Numbered from the stretch's first letter, positions 11,849-22,885 are shown. The stretch: DNA of 64,000 bases from Plumapathes pennacea (GCA_964036295.1 OZ038472.1:3735501-3799500); one strand, 5' to 3'. Numbers and translations are program-made. Notes: a model not told the origin generated them from the letters alone.

Positions 11849-12811
11849 TCAGTGGTCTTTATCTACAGGTTGCCAGCACACGCATGGGCAGTAGTGCTCA
11901 GGCACACCAGCTGTACTGCAGTCACGTGATTCTGGTATGACGTCAAAGAAGCTTCTGCCCCACTTCATATATTGGGGGAGTTTAGGGTACGAGAGAATGT
12001 GTTGCAGCGTCGCATGAAGATCAAATGGAGTAACAAGAAGATTTGTGTTGCGTTTTAAGTTGCTTACTAGATGTGGGTATTCTTTGCGAAACCACGGTGG
12101 AAGTGTAATGGAGAGGAATGGAAGCCTTGCTTCCAACTTTCCTTGAAATGTGAACCTCGATTCTCCATATCTAAAGCCGTGGTCACTCATTACGACCAGC
12201 ATGGTATTGTTTAAGAAGTTTCTTGTGTGCAGTCTTTCTATAAGTCTGTGGAAGTTGCTCCCTGCCATGAAGACCGAATTCAAAGCATTGTGACTAATTT
12301 CCAATAAGAATGCAAAGCCAAACTTGGGTTTTGAAGAATAAGCTTGGAAGAATGACTCAATGTAATCAAAGTGAACGAGATGCTGGGGTTTACTTTCTGT
12401 GCAAAACCTTTTCTTTCTAGCAGCGTGCCAAAAGTAGCGGCTGTAATGGTGAGTGGAAGGCTCAGTAAAGCCATGTAGACGGTAATTGAACGCCGCAAAA
12501 TTATCGTCTTCACTGAAAAAAGTGGCATAACCATTGGCTTTAAATTCTTTGAAAACCCACGGCCATCTATCAACAGGTCTGTTGTTAGTATACCCCTTCC
12601 TTGCCTCGGGTAGGTCGGATACATATTTACCTAATGGTGAGAGGGAGATTTCTTTCTTCACGGGAAATTGGTTACAATCGTTTTCCAGTTTGGTGATTTG
12701 AAACATCACGGCATTCTCTATGTTACAAAGCAAGATATGGATTATATCTCGCAAACATATGGCGTCATGACTAAGTAATGATACCTCGCGCGTGGTAAAA
12801 TGATTACTCAC
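11849..12811 (-). CDS. DUF229 / sulfatase-like protein, main exon
   Basis: From about residue 66 of this frame ('SDLPEARKGYTNN') the sequence follows DUF229: 'RWPWVFKEFKANGYATFFSEDD', a Tyr/His-rich stretch 'THHYSRYFW', then 'NNTMLVVMSDHGFRYGESR' with the Asp-His pair (210-211) typical of metal binding in the alkaline-phosphatase superfamily. 'LPFLSITLPPWFRKEYP', 'TPFDLHATLQHIL' and the Cys-rich 'DCSTAGVPEHYCPC' follow. Function in animals is unknown; hydrolase activity is inferred from the fold. The first 60 or so residues (12620-12811) look unlike the family and may be intron. Full members are longer, so N-terminal exons are missing or lie further right, where I found none. A broken gene is possible. 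Confidence 0.7.
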   Translation of the reverse strand: MSNHFTTREVSLLSHDAICLRDIIHILLCNIENAVMFQITKLENDCNQFPVKKEISLSPLGKYVSDLPEARKGYTNNRPVDRWPWVFKEFKANGYATFFSEDDNFAAFNYRLHGFTEPSTHHYSRYFWHAARKKRFCTESKPQHLVHFDYIESFFQAYSSKPKFGFAFLLEISHNALNSVFMAGSNFHRLIERLHTRNFLNNTMLVVMSDHGFRYGESRFTFQGKLEARLPFLSITLPPWFRKEYPHLVSNLKRNTNLLVTPFDLHATLQHILSYPKLPQYMKWGRSFFDVIPESRDCSTAGVPEHYCPCVCWQPVDKDH

Positions 12812-14260
12812 AGCTTATCCCTGATTGGCTATTATTGGGATATGATTACTCGGTCAGCCCGGCATGAAATTTATGGTCTCTGATTGGTTAAAACCGGGAA
12901 ATAATTCCCCTTTCAAGTGATTTCTTTTCCTCCATGTTAAAATTGACCTCTCCATGTTAAGATTGACATGTGTTTACTGTACTTCGTCGTCTATAAACTG
13001 CACTGAACAGTCATAAAAAAGTGCCGGCGACTACAGCATCATAGAACATATATATCAAATATGAAGTTAAGAACTTGTCATGTGCTTGCATTGGAAATTG
13101 CCTTACAGTTTTTTTTTATAAGAAGCATACCAACAACAGGGACTTTTTTCTTCGTTCTTTCGCCACTACTGCACTGACCTCAATTGCCCATTTCAGTCGC
13201 AACACAAATGGCATAGGAGGTAGACCTGATCAAAGACCAAAATACAGTTTGAAAAACACTCTAACCAAACATCGTGGCTGCTAGCCAATACGCTGTCATT
13301 TTTCTTCCAATAATGATGAGATATATTTCCTTGTACCCTGACATCACAAGCTTCAGATAGATGTAGCTGTGGGACATTTTCATTTTCATGAATGGAAAGC
13401 AGATGAACCGGAAGAAAATGCAATAATTCTCCATAGAAACAATTATTGATTGTTTACAGTAACAACCATGGTTGCTATGCTTGACACGTGATCTGTGAAA
13501 TCAGCTACAGGTTACGAATATCAAAATTGCTTGACTTGATAATGTATAGCAACTACAGTGTAATAATACTTCTTCAATGCCATGGATTTACAGTATTGTT
13601 TACAGTATATAGGTCTTTCTTTAATGATTTATCACATAATATTTTGAAACTATTTTATCCACAAGGCGAGAGAAATTTTAGTATGAAGGTAAACAATTTC
13701 CAGTACAGTTGCAGTTTGACTAAAAAAACAAACAAACAAATAAACAAACAATAAAACAAAAAACAAACTAGGCAGTTTTAGCTATGTGCACATGAGATTA
13801 TCGGATAACTTTAAGGTGATTACCTGGTTAATTGCATTGTGCATCTTTAGTGCGCATAACACTTTTGAGATGGCGGACACTGAGAACCACCGAAATTTCA
13901 AGATCAAAAGTTCTTTATATTCTTTATGCAAATAAGTTTTATTTTTCATCATTCCTTGTGGGAGCAGCAACCTTGAAGTTGAAACTCTTCCCAGTCCCCT
14001 CTTGGAAAGACATTTTGAAGTGAATATTTGCCCTTTCCTGACAAATGCACAAAAATGAGCATGGTGACCCCCCTTTTTTATTCCACAATTTTAATAAGAA
14101 CAGTGTCCCTAGTAAAACAAGAAGAAACATAGGCAGAAATCTATTGGCAGATTTTACGTAGTTGAAAGAAATCCTATGGATTTGGCCATTTCCGGTTCAA
14201 GACAGCACATCAACTTCCCACCAATTTTAAATGTTAAAATTAAATTAGGAGTAAGTTACT
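12812..14260. other. Unique DNA between DUF229 gene and GPCR array
   Basis: No gene is recognised. CCAAT/ATTGG motifs occur at 12820-12890. An A-rich simple repeat of AAAC/AAAT units lies at 13721-13768. The sequence is not shared with the GPCR array, so the left edge of the array is close to 14261. Confidence 0.4.
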
Positions 14261-14441
14261 GTGGGATTATGTTAACAACAGTTTTTACCCCATCAAAAAA
14301 ATTGCTGATGAAATTGCACATGTCTTGATGTTTATAAATTCGTCTCTCAATCCTTTCCTCTACTGCTGGCGCTATCAGCCAATTCGTGTTGCTCTCACAA
14401 AACTTGTACGGGGTTTATTTTGGAAACATTCTGCCCAGTGA
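14261..14441 (+). pseudogene. 3' fragment of class A GPCR (TM6 end to C-terminus)
   Basis: The last ~60 codons of a receptor are readable: the extracellular loop 3 region, then 'SSLNPFLYCWRYQPIR' with NPxxY of TM7, and the tail ending in 'WKHSAQ'. Everything upstream of TM6/ECL3 is absent and the joining sequence is unrelated. A frame disturbance lies before TM7. It is most like the receptors at 27215 and 47885, and its 3' flank matches theirs (class F4). It marks the left limit of the array. Confidence 0.9.
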
Positions 14442-15597
14442 AGAGCAAGAAGACTAGTCAAGCGATCAGGCATATCCTGTAATTCAGTCTAACATATTCT
14501 AAAAATAAAGATCAGCATGATGTTTCTTCGACGATATTCAATGCCATTTCACGAGAACAACCCCATGTAAACATGAAGACAAAGTCTTCATTTTTTTTTA
14601 CTGCTGCCAAAGAATAAAAGCACTCAGGAGTAGTTATGCAAACAACAAATTATTTTAACGTTTAAACTAGACAGTTAACTTGCAGGAAGATTAGCTATAA
14701 TGTAAAGCATATTATTTAATAGATTTTATAAAAAGAGTGTATTTGAGAGTATAATTTGAGTAAAGGGGAGAGGCTTGCAACATAAAATTGTACTTCTATT
14801 AAAATAAAATATGATCAACAGTGTTTAAAATCAAGCCTTTATGATAAGGGAATATTGTTTTAGTACTGCTGCTCAATTCTGACACTTTTTCCACCTAATA
14901 GTTTAAAAGAATATTCGGATTACGGAGTTGTCACGTTACACAGCAAATAATCTTGACAGAAAACTCAAAGTGCCTGGGTGTCAAAACAGAAAACCAATTT
15001 GTGTGTTGTTGGATATTTCGAAATATTTCAAAATGTATAATGAGCATCTTCGTAATAGCACTTTGTAATTTACATTTTGTCAATGATCGGGTGCGACCAT
15101 CTGCCCAGAAATAAAATTATTTCCTATCAAACCTGAAACACAGGACAGACACTCACACAGAATACAAACATAGATTGGGAGCGAGCCACAAAAAGGGCAG
15201 TATTGAAAGGGAATTCTTATCAAAGCAGCTTGATCTTCAGTTACAGACTTCGACAGTTTAACAAACTCCACAAAGACCAGTCGGGCAAATACTCCTCCGT
15301 ATAGACCTCATGCTCGCTTAATGAAATAATTACCATAAAACGATTAGGACCAGTCTTGGCGACAACAGGAATAAAACATTCAAATGTTTACAACAAAAAA
15401 AACATGCAATGAGCTTCCCTGCTTTTTAAAATGTTTCTTACATTGAACTACGGACAAGATCGAGAAGATATTTGGGCTTCATTTTTAAACGCAATAAACT
15501 ATTTTATGCACAAACGTGATCACCATTAATAATTTATCGCTCTTAATCGATATGAGTTTTTATAACGGGGGCGCTGAACAGTAAATTAATGATCAAA
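14442..15597. repeat. Class F4 downstream flank, copy D1
   Basis: This stretch after the F4 receptor tail recurs at 28175-29584, 35430-36050, 48847-50202 and 59830-60840. Landmarks are 'cacagcaaataatcttgac', 'gtcctatc/ttcctatcaaacctgaaacacagg', and 'gcttccctgctttttaaaatg'. Short antisense ORFs in it recur only because the DNA is repeated; indels break them in other copies. Confidence 0.85.
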
Positions 15598-15760
15598 ATG
15601 GTTTTCCACAACACAAGCGGTCTGCTAAAGGAAAACGACAACTCCTCCTATACTAACTTTCTTTCTAGAGATTCTATTGAGTTATTCTATTTTATTGTTT
15701 TTTTTTTGTTCATTAATTATTGTAATTATTGTTTTCTCGAAGACATTAGATTGTGAAAGC
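15598..15760 (+). pseudogene. Relic GPCR N-terminus ('HNTSG' type)
   Basis: ATG followed by about 32 codons reads 'MVFHNTSGLLKENDNSS' and aligns with the extracellular N-terminus of the receptors (N-x-S/T sequons, then Cys-x-x-Phe in sister copies, then Phe/Ile-x-Leu). The frame then runs into hydrophobic, T-rich DNA and stops. Here the conserved Cys is Tyr. Four sister relics exist (29585, 36051, 50203, 60841), so this is a repeated dead start of a fifth receptor type. Confidence 0.7.
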
Positions 15761-16971
15761 TACTCTCAAATTCGAGATGAAATAATGTTATAAATGCTAT
15801 CTTTCACATAAAATTTGACTCTTTTTGTTTTTGGGCACGCGAAGGATCTTTAAACACAGGTGATTACGGCATGTTAGATCAACACCATTACGCATATTGT
15901 ATGATTAGCAGTTAGGAATGACTACATTGTTAGTTAGGGTGTTTTGTAAATTTTGCGGAATAACACTTTCATATCCACGGAAAGCTTCCTCGCCTACTGT
16001 TTTAGTTTCTGTAAATTGGGTCTAAACATTTCCATTAAAATAATCTTCGTTACACCTGTTGTGAAAAACAAACCCTATGCAAATCTCCTCATATCGGTGT
16101 GACAACGTATAACATTACTGGGATAGTCTCCGATCACTTAACTGTTTAATAAATAATATCCATTCTGTGGTCGTTTATAGTTACTCTGGAATCACTTCTA
16201 AGTTTAAAAAATACATGTAGTTCGACCATTATATATGTGACCTTTGATTCACGCTAAATCCGAAAGAGGGTGCAAATATGTCATCGAACAATACTTTGCA
16301 ACTCAAAATGGATCTATAGCAGACAATCGGAGCGTGCTAGTCTGGGATTTCTTCCAGTTCTCCTTTAACTACTTTAATAAATCTTCTTTTGGGTTAGATA
16401 AAAAGTATACAGAAACAAAGCCAAGCCCAGCGGATAGAAAGTTACTTTACACTCGTTTACGGAAAGTAAAAAGCACTAAAATCGTATATACATGATTGCG
16501 AAATGATGGAGGTCTTTATTCGAATATTTCAATAGAAATGAAGATAGCTATTTATTAATGTGAGGTTTGTTCCAAACCCAAGGAGCATGCGCGGTGTATA
16601 TCGTATGATTTGCGTGCTGTGTATTGCAAAAATTAGTAGTATAAGACAAAGATCAAATCCACTAAATACTTTTCCATCCATTCCTCTTATCCTATGTTCG
16701 TCACAAAAATTTCACTTAAAAACGTGCATTACACCTGTTCTCATACGGACAATAAATGTCCACACAATGGTAAATTTCAATAAAATTGTGACAGTTTCAG
16801 GCAATTAACGTTGAATGTCCATCATCTAAAAATCTGTATAAACTAATCTGTTAATATGATCACATTTCAAATATATATTTCGTGAATAAGAGTGGCCAGG
16901 TATCACTCTATGTGAGGTTCGATTCACGAACCCAAAAGAAGGTGCGCGAAATTTAATAGACGGCAAAAGTA
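15761..16971. repeat. Shared upstream block (U) of the receptor at 16972
   Basis: The block contains 'cacaggtgattacggcat', 'ttacacctgttgtgaaaaac', 'atgcgcggtgtatatcgtatg' and finally 'agtggccaggtatcactcta' before the ATG. The same order precedes the receptors at 37707 and 62225, and shortened versions precede most others. The ORF at 16244-16495 belongs to this repeat and is not a gene. Confidence 0.8.
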
Positions 16972-17930
16972 ATGAATCTAGACAACCAAAGCGAGCAAGT
17001 AGGAGAAGGCAACGAGTTCTCCTGCAACTCATTTATTACTAAAACTGCTTTTGAGTTGGATGGAAGCCCCGCTATTCAGATTATAATGTGCATCTTGATG
17101 GTACCGACGTGCCTGACAGCAACACTGGCAAACCTTTTGGTGATAATCTCAATTTGGCGGACTCCATCTCTACATTCGCCGTCAAATATCTACTCGTCAG
17201 TCTTGCTTTTTCTGACTTGGGTGTTGGTTTGGTGACAGATCCCATATTCATGGTTTTGGCTGTTGCTAAGATCAAGCAAGAAGTCGATCTGTTTTGCAAG
17301 GCAACGAGAGCTACATGGATATCCGCCTCCTGTCTTTGTGCGGTTTCGCTTTCCACTCTCACAGCCATAAGCCTGGACCGCTACATTGCAATTCATTTTC
17401 ACCTCAGATACCAAGAGATTGTGACGGTAAAACGAACACTGATAGTGCTGATCATTATCTGGGTTGCAGGAAGTACCTGCAGTTTGTTGTATGGCTTGGA
17501 CGTTTCAATCATTCAATACTTATCAACTTTTCTTATATGTTTGTCGCTTACTATTATCACGTTTGCCAGTTTCTCGATATACCGGGTTGTTCGCCGTCAT
17601 CAGACACAAATAACTGCTCAGATGCAGGTACAAATTGAACACAGTGAAGGAAATTCCTTAAACTTGCCACAGTCTAAAAGATCACTTATGAGCATGTTGA
17701 TCTTATGTTGGGGCCTTCTACTTTGTTATCTTCCTTACTTTATCGTTTATGGGATTGTATTAACAACAGTTCCTACCCCATCAAAGCAATCTGCTTTAGA
17801 AGTTTCAGCTTTCTTGGTGTGTTTTAATTCGTCTCTCAACCCCTTTCTGTATTGTTGGCGTTATCAGCCAATTCGTGCCGCTCTCACAAAACTTTTACGA
17901 GATATATTTTGCAAACATTCTGCCCAGTGA
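16972..17930 (+). pseudogene. Class A GPCR, full length but frameshifted after TM1
   Basis: All seven helices are present but in two frames. The first frame holds the N-terminus (sequon 'NQS' at residue 5), TM1 ('ATLANLLVIISIW') and the start of TM2. At about 17190 one T is missing relative to every intact paralogue, which throws the rest into the next frame. The second frame runs from 'SLAFSDLGVGL' (TM2 Asp) through 'ISLDRYIAIH', a short loop 2, 'CYLPYF' (TM6) and 'NPFLYCW' (TM7) to 'KHSAQ'. Its 3' flank is class F1, with AATAAA near 18044. It is either a recent pseudogene or an intact gene with a one-base sequence error. Confidence 0.9.
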
Positions 17931-18399
17931 AGAGCGAGAAGGCTATTCAAGCGTGTAGACCATTTTAGCTTACAAACGATTAGTCATAATTTGTTGCAGC
18001 CTTTATGGCTCTGTAAATGTTGTGAAGCATAATGACGCATTAAATAAAGTGTCCCCAGAACTCTGGACTAAGTCGATTTAATGGCAGAATTTTCTGTTTT
18101 ATTCATTTATTTGTTGTGAAAGCGTGGATGTTCATAGTTTTAGGAGAGGTGGTAAAACGCAACAAAACAACAGCACGTGTGTCAGAGTGTGGTGTAGTGT
18201 GAGAGGGGCATGCAGTTTAACAAGTTTGGAAGTGCAAAACTTCAAAACAAAATGTAAAAGGACGAAAAAAAAACTTCTTTAAGAGGATAATCTGAATGGA
18301 TGTAAGTTAACTCCTAAGACCTAATGGTGCTCAATTGTTATTGTGGTGTTTATTAGTTCATTGCCATAACTCCCAATTGATCTTTCAAGCCATACTTAA
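17931..18399. repeat. Class F1 downstream flank
   Basis: Includes an AATAAA-type signal and the phrases 'gagaggggcatgcagtttaac' and 'gaggataatctgaatggatg'. The same flank follows the receptors at 37707 and 62225, and it reappears inverted near 55930-56085. Confidence 0.8.
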
Positions 18400-18639
18400 C
18401 TGGGTGTAATACGAGGAGCGGTTCTCATTACATCAGCGGTTTGTGAATGTAAATAGGAGGAATTCCAGAATTCCTTTGTAGGCCTTTTCTGCTCCTTTTT
18501 ATGTGCATCTACATATGTTGTCCAGTCCGAATAAATAAATATACTGTTGTTCGTAGCCTGTCGTTGTCGTGGCTCACGAGGCAATCTACAGAAAACCAAC
18601 AGTCTACAGAAAACCAACGCACACTGACAGACTACTTGA

Positions 18640-19425
18640 CCAGACTTCTTACAACCCTACTTCACACAAGGCTACACGATCAAAACGCTGACGAAACGAG
18701 CGCAACTACTTTGTGACTCTCCCGACGACTTACTTAACGAGACCCGACATCTGGAACGCGTTTTCCAGAAGAACGACTACGACCCTAACTTTGTCAAACG
18801 CAACACTCACAAGAACACCGCACCCAACGAGACTACCGACAACAAAACCACTGACGACACAACTCCACTGACCTTGGCCACACTACCGTATATCAGAGGC
18901 ACCTCTGAGACGATAGCACGTATTCTACGGCCCTACAACATCCGGGTAGCCCACAAACCCATCACGAATCTACGCGACTTACTGACCAACGTAAAGGACA
19001 AAGGCGAACCCAACAGACAGGGAACAGTATACAGAATATCTTGTACTGATTGCAAAGCCACCTACATCGGTGAAACTGGCAGAAACCTGAACACGAGACT
19101 TACTGAACACAAACGAGCTACCAGAAACGGCGACATCAGAAATCACATTTCTGAACACCACCGACAGACTAAACACGATATCAACTGGGACTCTGCTGAA
19201 TGCATCAGCCACAGTACCAACTACTACCAACGACTTACACTGGAAAGCTGGTACACAAACTTAGAACGGAAACCACTCAACAGATGCCAACAATTACCGG
19301 CACCTTACAAACGACTGATAGATGACATCAAACGCAACCGAACGAACAACAGACTAATCAACAGGACAAAAGAACATCAACTGACCAATAACGAAACACA
19401 ACAAAGCCGACTCGACCAACCATAG
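18640..19425 (+). pseudogene. PLE ORF remnant: RT C-terminus plus GIY-YIG endonuclease
   Basis: An open frame of 261 codons follows a TGA at 18637. It begins in the RT thumb region ('TLTKRAQLLCDSPDDLLNE', 'HLERVFQKNDYDP') and continues with 'TLPYIRGTSETIARIL', a PLE hallmark. The endonuclease then reads 'GTVYRISCTDCKATYIGET', with the GIY- and YIG-type halves, the CxxC pair and 'TRLTEHKRA'. PLE proteins copy RNA at chromosome ends or nicks; here the RT active site is missing. The frame is better preserved than in copy B, which has an extra stop. Confidence 0.8.
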
Positions 19426-19495
19426 GCCGACATAACGGACCAATCACTTCAACAACCAGAGACATATATACCGCCATCTGACGAATACTTTCACT

Positions 19496-19540
19496 TGACT
19501 CTGAAGATGACTTCCGCTCAGGTAGTCGAAACGTTAGTCA
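19496..19540 (+). ncRNA. Hammerhead ribozyme-like motif in PLE tail (copy A)
   Basis: Stem I strand TGACT (19496-19500) is followed by the CUGANGA core CTGAAGA (19501-19507). Stem II is GACT..AGTC plus CC/GG with a small loop (19509-19527). Then come GAAA (19528-19531), a minimal ACGT stem III, the cleavage site, and the stem I partner AGTCA (19536-19540). The nucleotide before cleavage is T here (C in the other copies). One unpaired T sits between the core and stem II. Hammerheads with tiny stem III are documented in Penelope-like elements. Confidence 0.65.
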
Positions 19541-19596
19541 CCAACAGCAGTCTTTCTGGAGACTACTCTAACCCGGACGATCACAACCAACCTACT

Positions 19597-19913
19597 AAAT
19601 TTCCATCCATTCTTCTTATCGTTTGCTTTTGAACTTAGTGTCACAATCATTGCACTGAAACGTGCATTGCATCTGTTCTCATACGGACAATAACATCCAT
19701 TCAATGGTAAATTTCAATACAACTGTGACAGTTTCAACCAATTAAAGTTGAATTTCCATAATCTAGAATTCTGTATATTATAATCTGTTAATATGGTCAC
19801 ATTTCAAATAAAAATTGCCTGAATACGAGTGGCCAGGGATCACTATATGTGAGATTCGATTCACGCAGAACCCAAACGGGAAGGTGCACGAAATTTAGTA
19901 GACGAGAAAAGCA
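19597..19913. repeat. Shortened U block before the truncated receptor
   Basis: Directly after the PLE end the receptor-type upstream sequence resumes ('tttccatccattcttcttatcg') and runs to the promoter-like phrase 'gtggccagggatcactatatg'. The PLE therefore replaced or entered the distal part of a U block. Confidence 0.7.
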
Positions 19914-20165
19914 GTGATAAATACAGGCAACCGGAGCGAGCCAGTACGAGAGGGCGACGAATTCTCCTGCAGCTTATTTATTACTAAAAAGGATTTTGAG
20001 TTGGATGGAAACCCCGCTATTCAGATTATAATGTGCATCTTGATGATACCGACGTGTCTGACAACGACACTGGCAAACCTCTTGGTGATAATCTCAATTT
20101 GGCGGACTCCATCTCTACATTCGCCGTCAAATATCTTACTCGTCGGTCTCGCTGGAATCCGATGA
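19914..20165 (+). pseudogene. Truncated GPCR: N-terminus, TM1 and loop only (copy A)
   Basis: The frame covers the N-terminus with sequon 'NRS', TM1 ('TTLANLLVIISIW') and the first residues of TM2, then ends 'LVGLAGIR' where unrelated DNA begins. The initiator is GTG where the duplicate at 40630 has ATG, so this copy has probably lost its start. Six helices are missing, so it cannot be a receptor. The truncation is shared by both duplicates and thus predates the segmental duplication. Confidence 0.85.
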
Positions 20166-20776
20166 ATCGCCTTCATATTAAACGGGGACGTGCAAGCAAG
20201 GTCTTGAAATAGAATTTCTTCCACAATTTATCCGCAATATTTGTTACTGAGCACTTCCTCAAGGGAGATAAAGATCTTTCTGACCTCCCAGGGACAGAAT
20301 ACAATCCAAATGGATGGTTTGGCCCGGCGTACAGTACTGCATATACATGTAGGTTGAAGTATTTACGAAAACAGTCCAGAAGCCCCATTCATACCTTGTT
20401 TAAGACACATATTGTGTTTACACCGGTGAAACCGCAGGCTCGTCGCAGGCTCAAGATGCACAACCTCGTTCCCAGGTCCATCCGCATGGTAGATATCACA
20501 ACGCCTGACTGAAATCGTAAATGTAAGAACTGCAATGAATCGCACAAAGAAAAGGATCGGACAGTCAGTTAAATGTTTCTCTAACTTATCTTTAGAAAGA
20601 TGCCGACAGTCAAAGTTAAATTTAATGACAGAATTACTGCTCCTCGAAGAGGGAAAAGCGCTGACCGCCATGCGTAACAGCCCGTGTGTCAGGGCAGGGG
20701 CTGACAACAAGGGTGATCACTTCAGATACTAGTACACCCTTACTAATAAAAATGTTTTCACGGATTTAGTGAAATC
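20166..20776. other. Foreign insert replacing the rest of a receptor
   Basis: Non-receptor DNA begins at 'ggaatccgatgaatcgcc'. One broken frame reads 'FVTEHFLKGDKDLSDLPG', faintly like a THAP-type zinc-finger stretch, but stops interrupt it and I do not assign a family. The segment recurs at 40970-41568, and part of it (about 20610-20720) matches 32275-32370. It is probably an old transposon or retrocopy fragment. Confidence 0.5.
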
Positions 20777-20782
20777 ACTCTA

Positions 20783-21156
20783 AAGCCCTGTTTACATGGA
20801 AGGAGCGTGACCCTACAAGAAGGGTCAGAAGATAGCCCCCCTCCTTTACAAGCCAAGCGCTATCCCTAGGCATATCTCGCGAAGAGTCTGAAAGGTATCG
20901 CGCGGTCGCGAGATTTGAGATAGTAACATGACACCGCTAAAAATAGCCCCCCCCCCGGGAGGGTAGCCCTACCTCGAGCGTTTACCTGGTCAAACGTTGT
21001 ACCTGCTGGGGGGGGGGGGGGGGCACCCTAGTAAGGAGAAAGTGTAACCCTCCTCCCAGGGTGACCCTACCTTCATGTAAACGGAACAAGGAATTTCAAT
21101 AGAGAAGGATTACCCTTCCAGGAGGGTGTCCCTCCTTCCATGTAAACAGGACTTAA
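20783..21156. mobile_element. 374-bp TIR element with 6-bp target duplication (copy A)
   Basis: The ends 'aagccctgtttacatggaag' and its complement near 21136-21155 pair over about 21 of 22 bases. 'actcta' flanks both ends (20777-20782, 21157-21162). The interior repeats 'ggagggt..ccct' motifs in both orientations and holds long C and G runs (about 20948-20959 and 21009-21023). It is non-coding and non-autonomous. Confidence 0.75.
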
Positions 21157-21162
21157 CTCTAC

Positions 21163-21925
21163 CATCAGGGATCCTCTAAGGAGAAGTTCGCAACATAGAA
21201 CTGACTGTTATTCAAATTAACTATGACCAACAGTGTTCCGTTAGCAGGTGTATTTTTCTTTTCATATTTTCTATCTTCGTGTGTTTGTACATCTGTTGTA
21301 GGAGTATTTATTTTCGCCGGAAGCTAGGACATATCTTTCACACGACAGGACTGAACTTACTCTCTAAAACAAAGCCAAAGACGCACAGACAGACAGGCTT
21401 CACACAGAATCATTGAAGTGTATTTCTTGCTTAGCCACACACAGCGTCCGATTGCTGTAGTAAAATGGAAACGATCTCTGCTCTTTCATTTGTATTTTGT
21501 GCGCGTTTTAAACATTTTGTGTCGCACGATTAGCAGAATTGAAATTGGATAATTTATTCCAGTGCAGTTTTGTGAAAATTAGTAGTATACTCTTGATGAA
21601 GATCTGAAATTTTCTTCATCCATTTCTCTTATCAATTGCTTCTAAACTTGGCATCTCAAAAAACCTAACGAAATAAATGTTCTTCATTATACCTTCTATA
21701 CTATGATAAAGTCCACAGAACGGTAAAACTACACTGACAAATTTAATTAAACTCTGACACCTTCATGCAATTAACGTTGGATCCCCAAAAATATTCAGAT
21801 CTCTCCTAAAATCATAACATCCGGCCAAACAGGAGTAGCCTGCGATCATTATAAATGCAAAGTTTGATTCAACCGAACCCAAAAGAGGGTGCATAAAAAA
21901 TAGTGGACGATAAAAACAAATCTAA
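21163..21925. repeat. Upstream region of the F2 receptor at 21926
   Basis: This stretch is shared almost base-for-base with 41963-42732 and less closely with other upstream blocks. It holds no ORF of note. Its last 80 bases contain a canonical TATA box. Confidence 0.6.
21850..21856 (+). promoter_or_regulatory. Candidate TATA box of the receptor at 21926
   Basis: TATAAAT lies 76 bases before the ATG, inside a block conserved ahead of nearly all array members. Paralogues have TATATGT or TATACGT at the matching place. A start site about 30 bases downstream would give a short leader of 40-50 bases. Confidence 0.5.
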
Positions 21926-22885
21926 ATGAATCTAAACAACCGGAGCGGGCCAGTACGGGAAGGCAATGAGTTCTCCTGCAGTATATTTATAACTAAAACT
22001 GCTTTTGAGTTAGACGATGGCCCCGCTATTCAAATTATAATCTGCATCTTGACCATACCAACAATCCTGACAGCAACATTGGCAAACCTTCTGGTGATGA
22101 TATCAATTTGGCGGACTCCATCTCTCCATTCGCCGTCAACTATTTTACTTGCTGGTCTCGCTTTTTCTGACTTAGCTGTTGGCTTGGTGACACAACCCAC
22201 ATCCATAGTTTTGACGGTTGCTAAGATTGCTCGAGAAGCCGATCTGTTTTGCAAAGCAAGTCAAGCTTCATGGATATCCGGCTACTGTCTCTATGCGGTT
22301 TCGCTCTTAACTCTCACAGCCATAAGCCTGGACCGCTACATTGCAATCCATCTTCACCTCAGATATCAAGAGATTGTGACGGTAAAACGAACACTTACAG
22401 TGCTGATCATAATCTGGATCGGAGGAAGTATCTCCAGTTTAATGTTCGGCTTGGACCTTCTAATCTTCGAATATTTAGTATTTTGCTTTATATTTCTTTC
22501 CCTTGCTATTATCGTATTTGCCAGTTGTTCGATATATCGAGTGGTTCGCTGTCATCAGACACAAATAACTGCTCAGATGCAGGTACAAATTGAGCACAGA
22601 GAAGGAAATTCCCTAAACTTGCCACAGTTTAAAAGATCCTTTATGAACATGTTAATCTTATGTTGGAGCCTTCTCCTTTGTTATCTCCCTAACCTTATTG
22701 TACGTGGGGTTATATTGACAACGGATCTAACCTCATCTAAGCAATCCGCATTCGAATTTTCAAACCTTTTGGTTTGTTTAAATTCGTCTCTCAATCCCTT
22801 CCTGTACTGCTGGCGTTATCAGCCAATTCGTGCCGCTCTCACAAAACTTTTCCAAGATCTATTTTGCAAAAAGTCTCAACAGTGA
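21926..22885 (+). CDS. Orphan class A GPCR (class F2), intact
   Basis: This is a 319-residue intronless receptor. The N-terminus has the sequon N5-R-S. TM1 is about 34-60 with Asn54, TM2 about 70-95 with Asp82 ('AFSDLAVGL'), and TM3 ends in D136-R137-Y138. TM4 is about 155-175 with Trp164, TM5 about 180-206, TM6 about 236-266 with 'CYLP' (Pro255), and TM7 has 'NPFLY' (290-294) followed by a basic helix 8. Cys109 is at the usual top of TM3, but loop 2 is only a few residues and has no cysteine. It should sit in the plasma membrane and couple to G proteins. The short loop 2 recalls the melanocortin/cannabinoid/adenosine-like group, but the ligand is unknown. A near-identical copy at 42733 carries a frameshift. 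AATAAA lies at 23193. Confidence 0.93.
   Translation: MNLNNRSGPVREGNEFSCSIFITKTAFELDDGPAIQIIICILTIPTILTATLANLLVMISIWRTPSLHSPSTILLAGLAFSDLAVGLVTQPTSIVLTVAKIAREADLFCKASQASWISGYCLYAVSLLTLTAISLDRYIAIHLHLRYQEIVTVKRTLTVLIIIWIGGSISSLMFGLDLLIFEYLVFCFIFLSLAIIVFASCSIYRVVRCHQTQITAQMQVQIEHREGNSLNLPQFKRSFMNMLILCWSLLLCYLPNLIVRGVILTTDLTSSKQSAFEFSNLLVCLNSSLNPFLYCWRYQPIRAALTKLFQDLFCKKSQQ

Larger units (their letters stand above)
18400..19596 (+). mobile_element. Penelope-like element, 3' fragment (copy A)
   Basis: The fragment contains the end of a PLE reverse transcriptase, its GIY-YIG endonuclease and a 3' tail ending in 'acaaccaacctact'. The tail carries a hammerhead-like core. The same 3' end point is seen at 40313 and, inverted, at 56354. 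The left end is uncertain; the RT catalytic core is absent, so the copy is 5'-truncated and cannot move by itself. Confidence 0.8.

Noticed and set aside
16244..16495. Repeated ORF in U blocks (also 61493-61759)
   Set aside because: Other U-block copies have frameshifts and stops in it, with no constraint visible.
17294..17638. 114-codon frames overlapping each receptor in another phase
   Set aside because: They are shadows of the receptor coding sequence, present because the receptor itself is conserved.
20220..20330. THAP-domain remnant in the foreign insert
   Set aside because: Only a short resemblance around 'TEHF'; the required Cys/His spacing is not seen and stops interrupt the frame.
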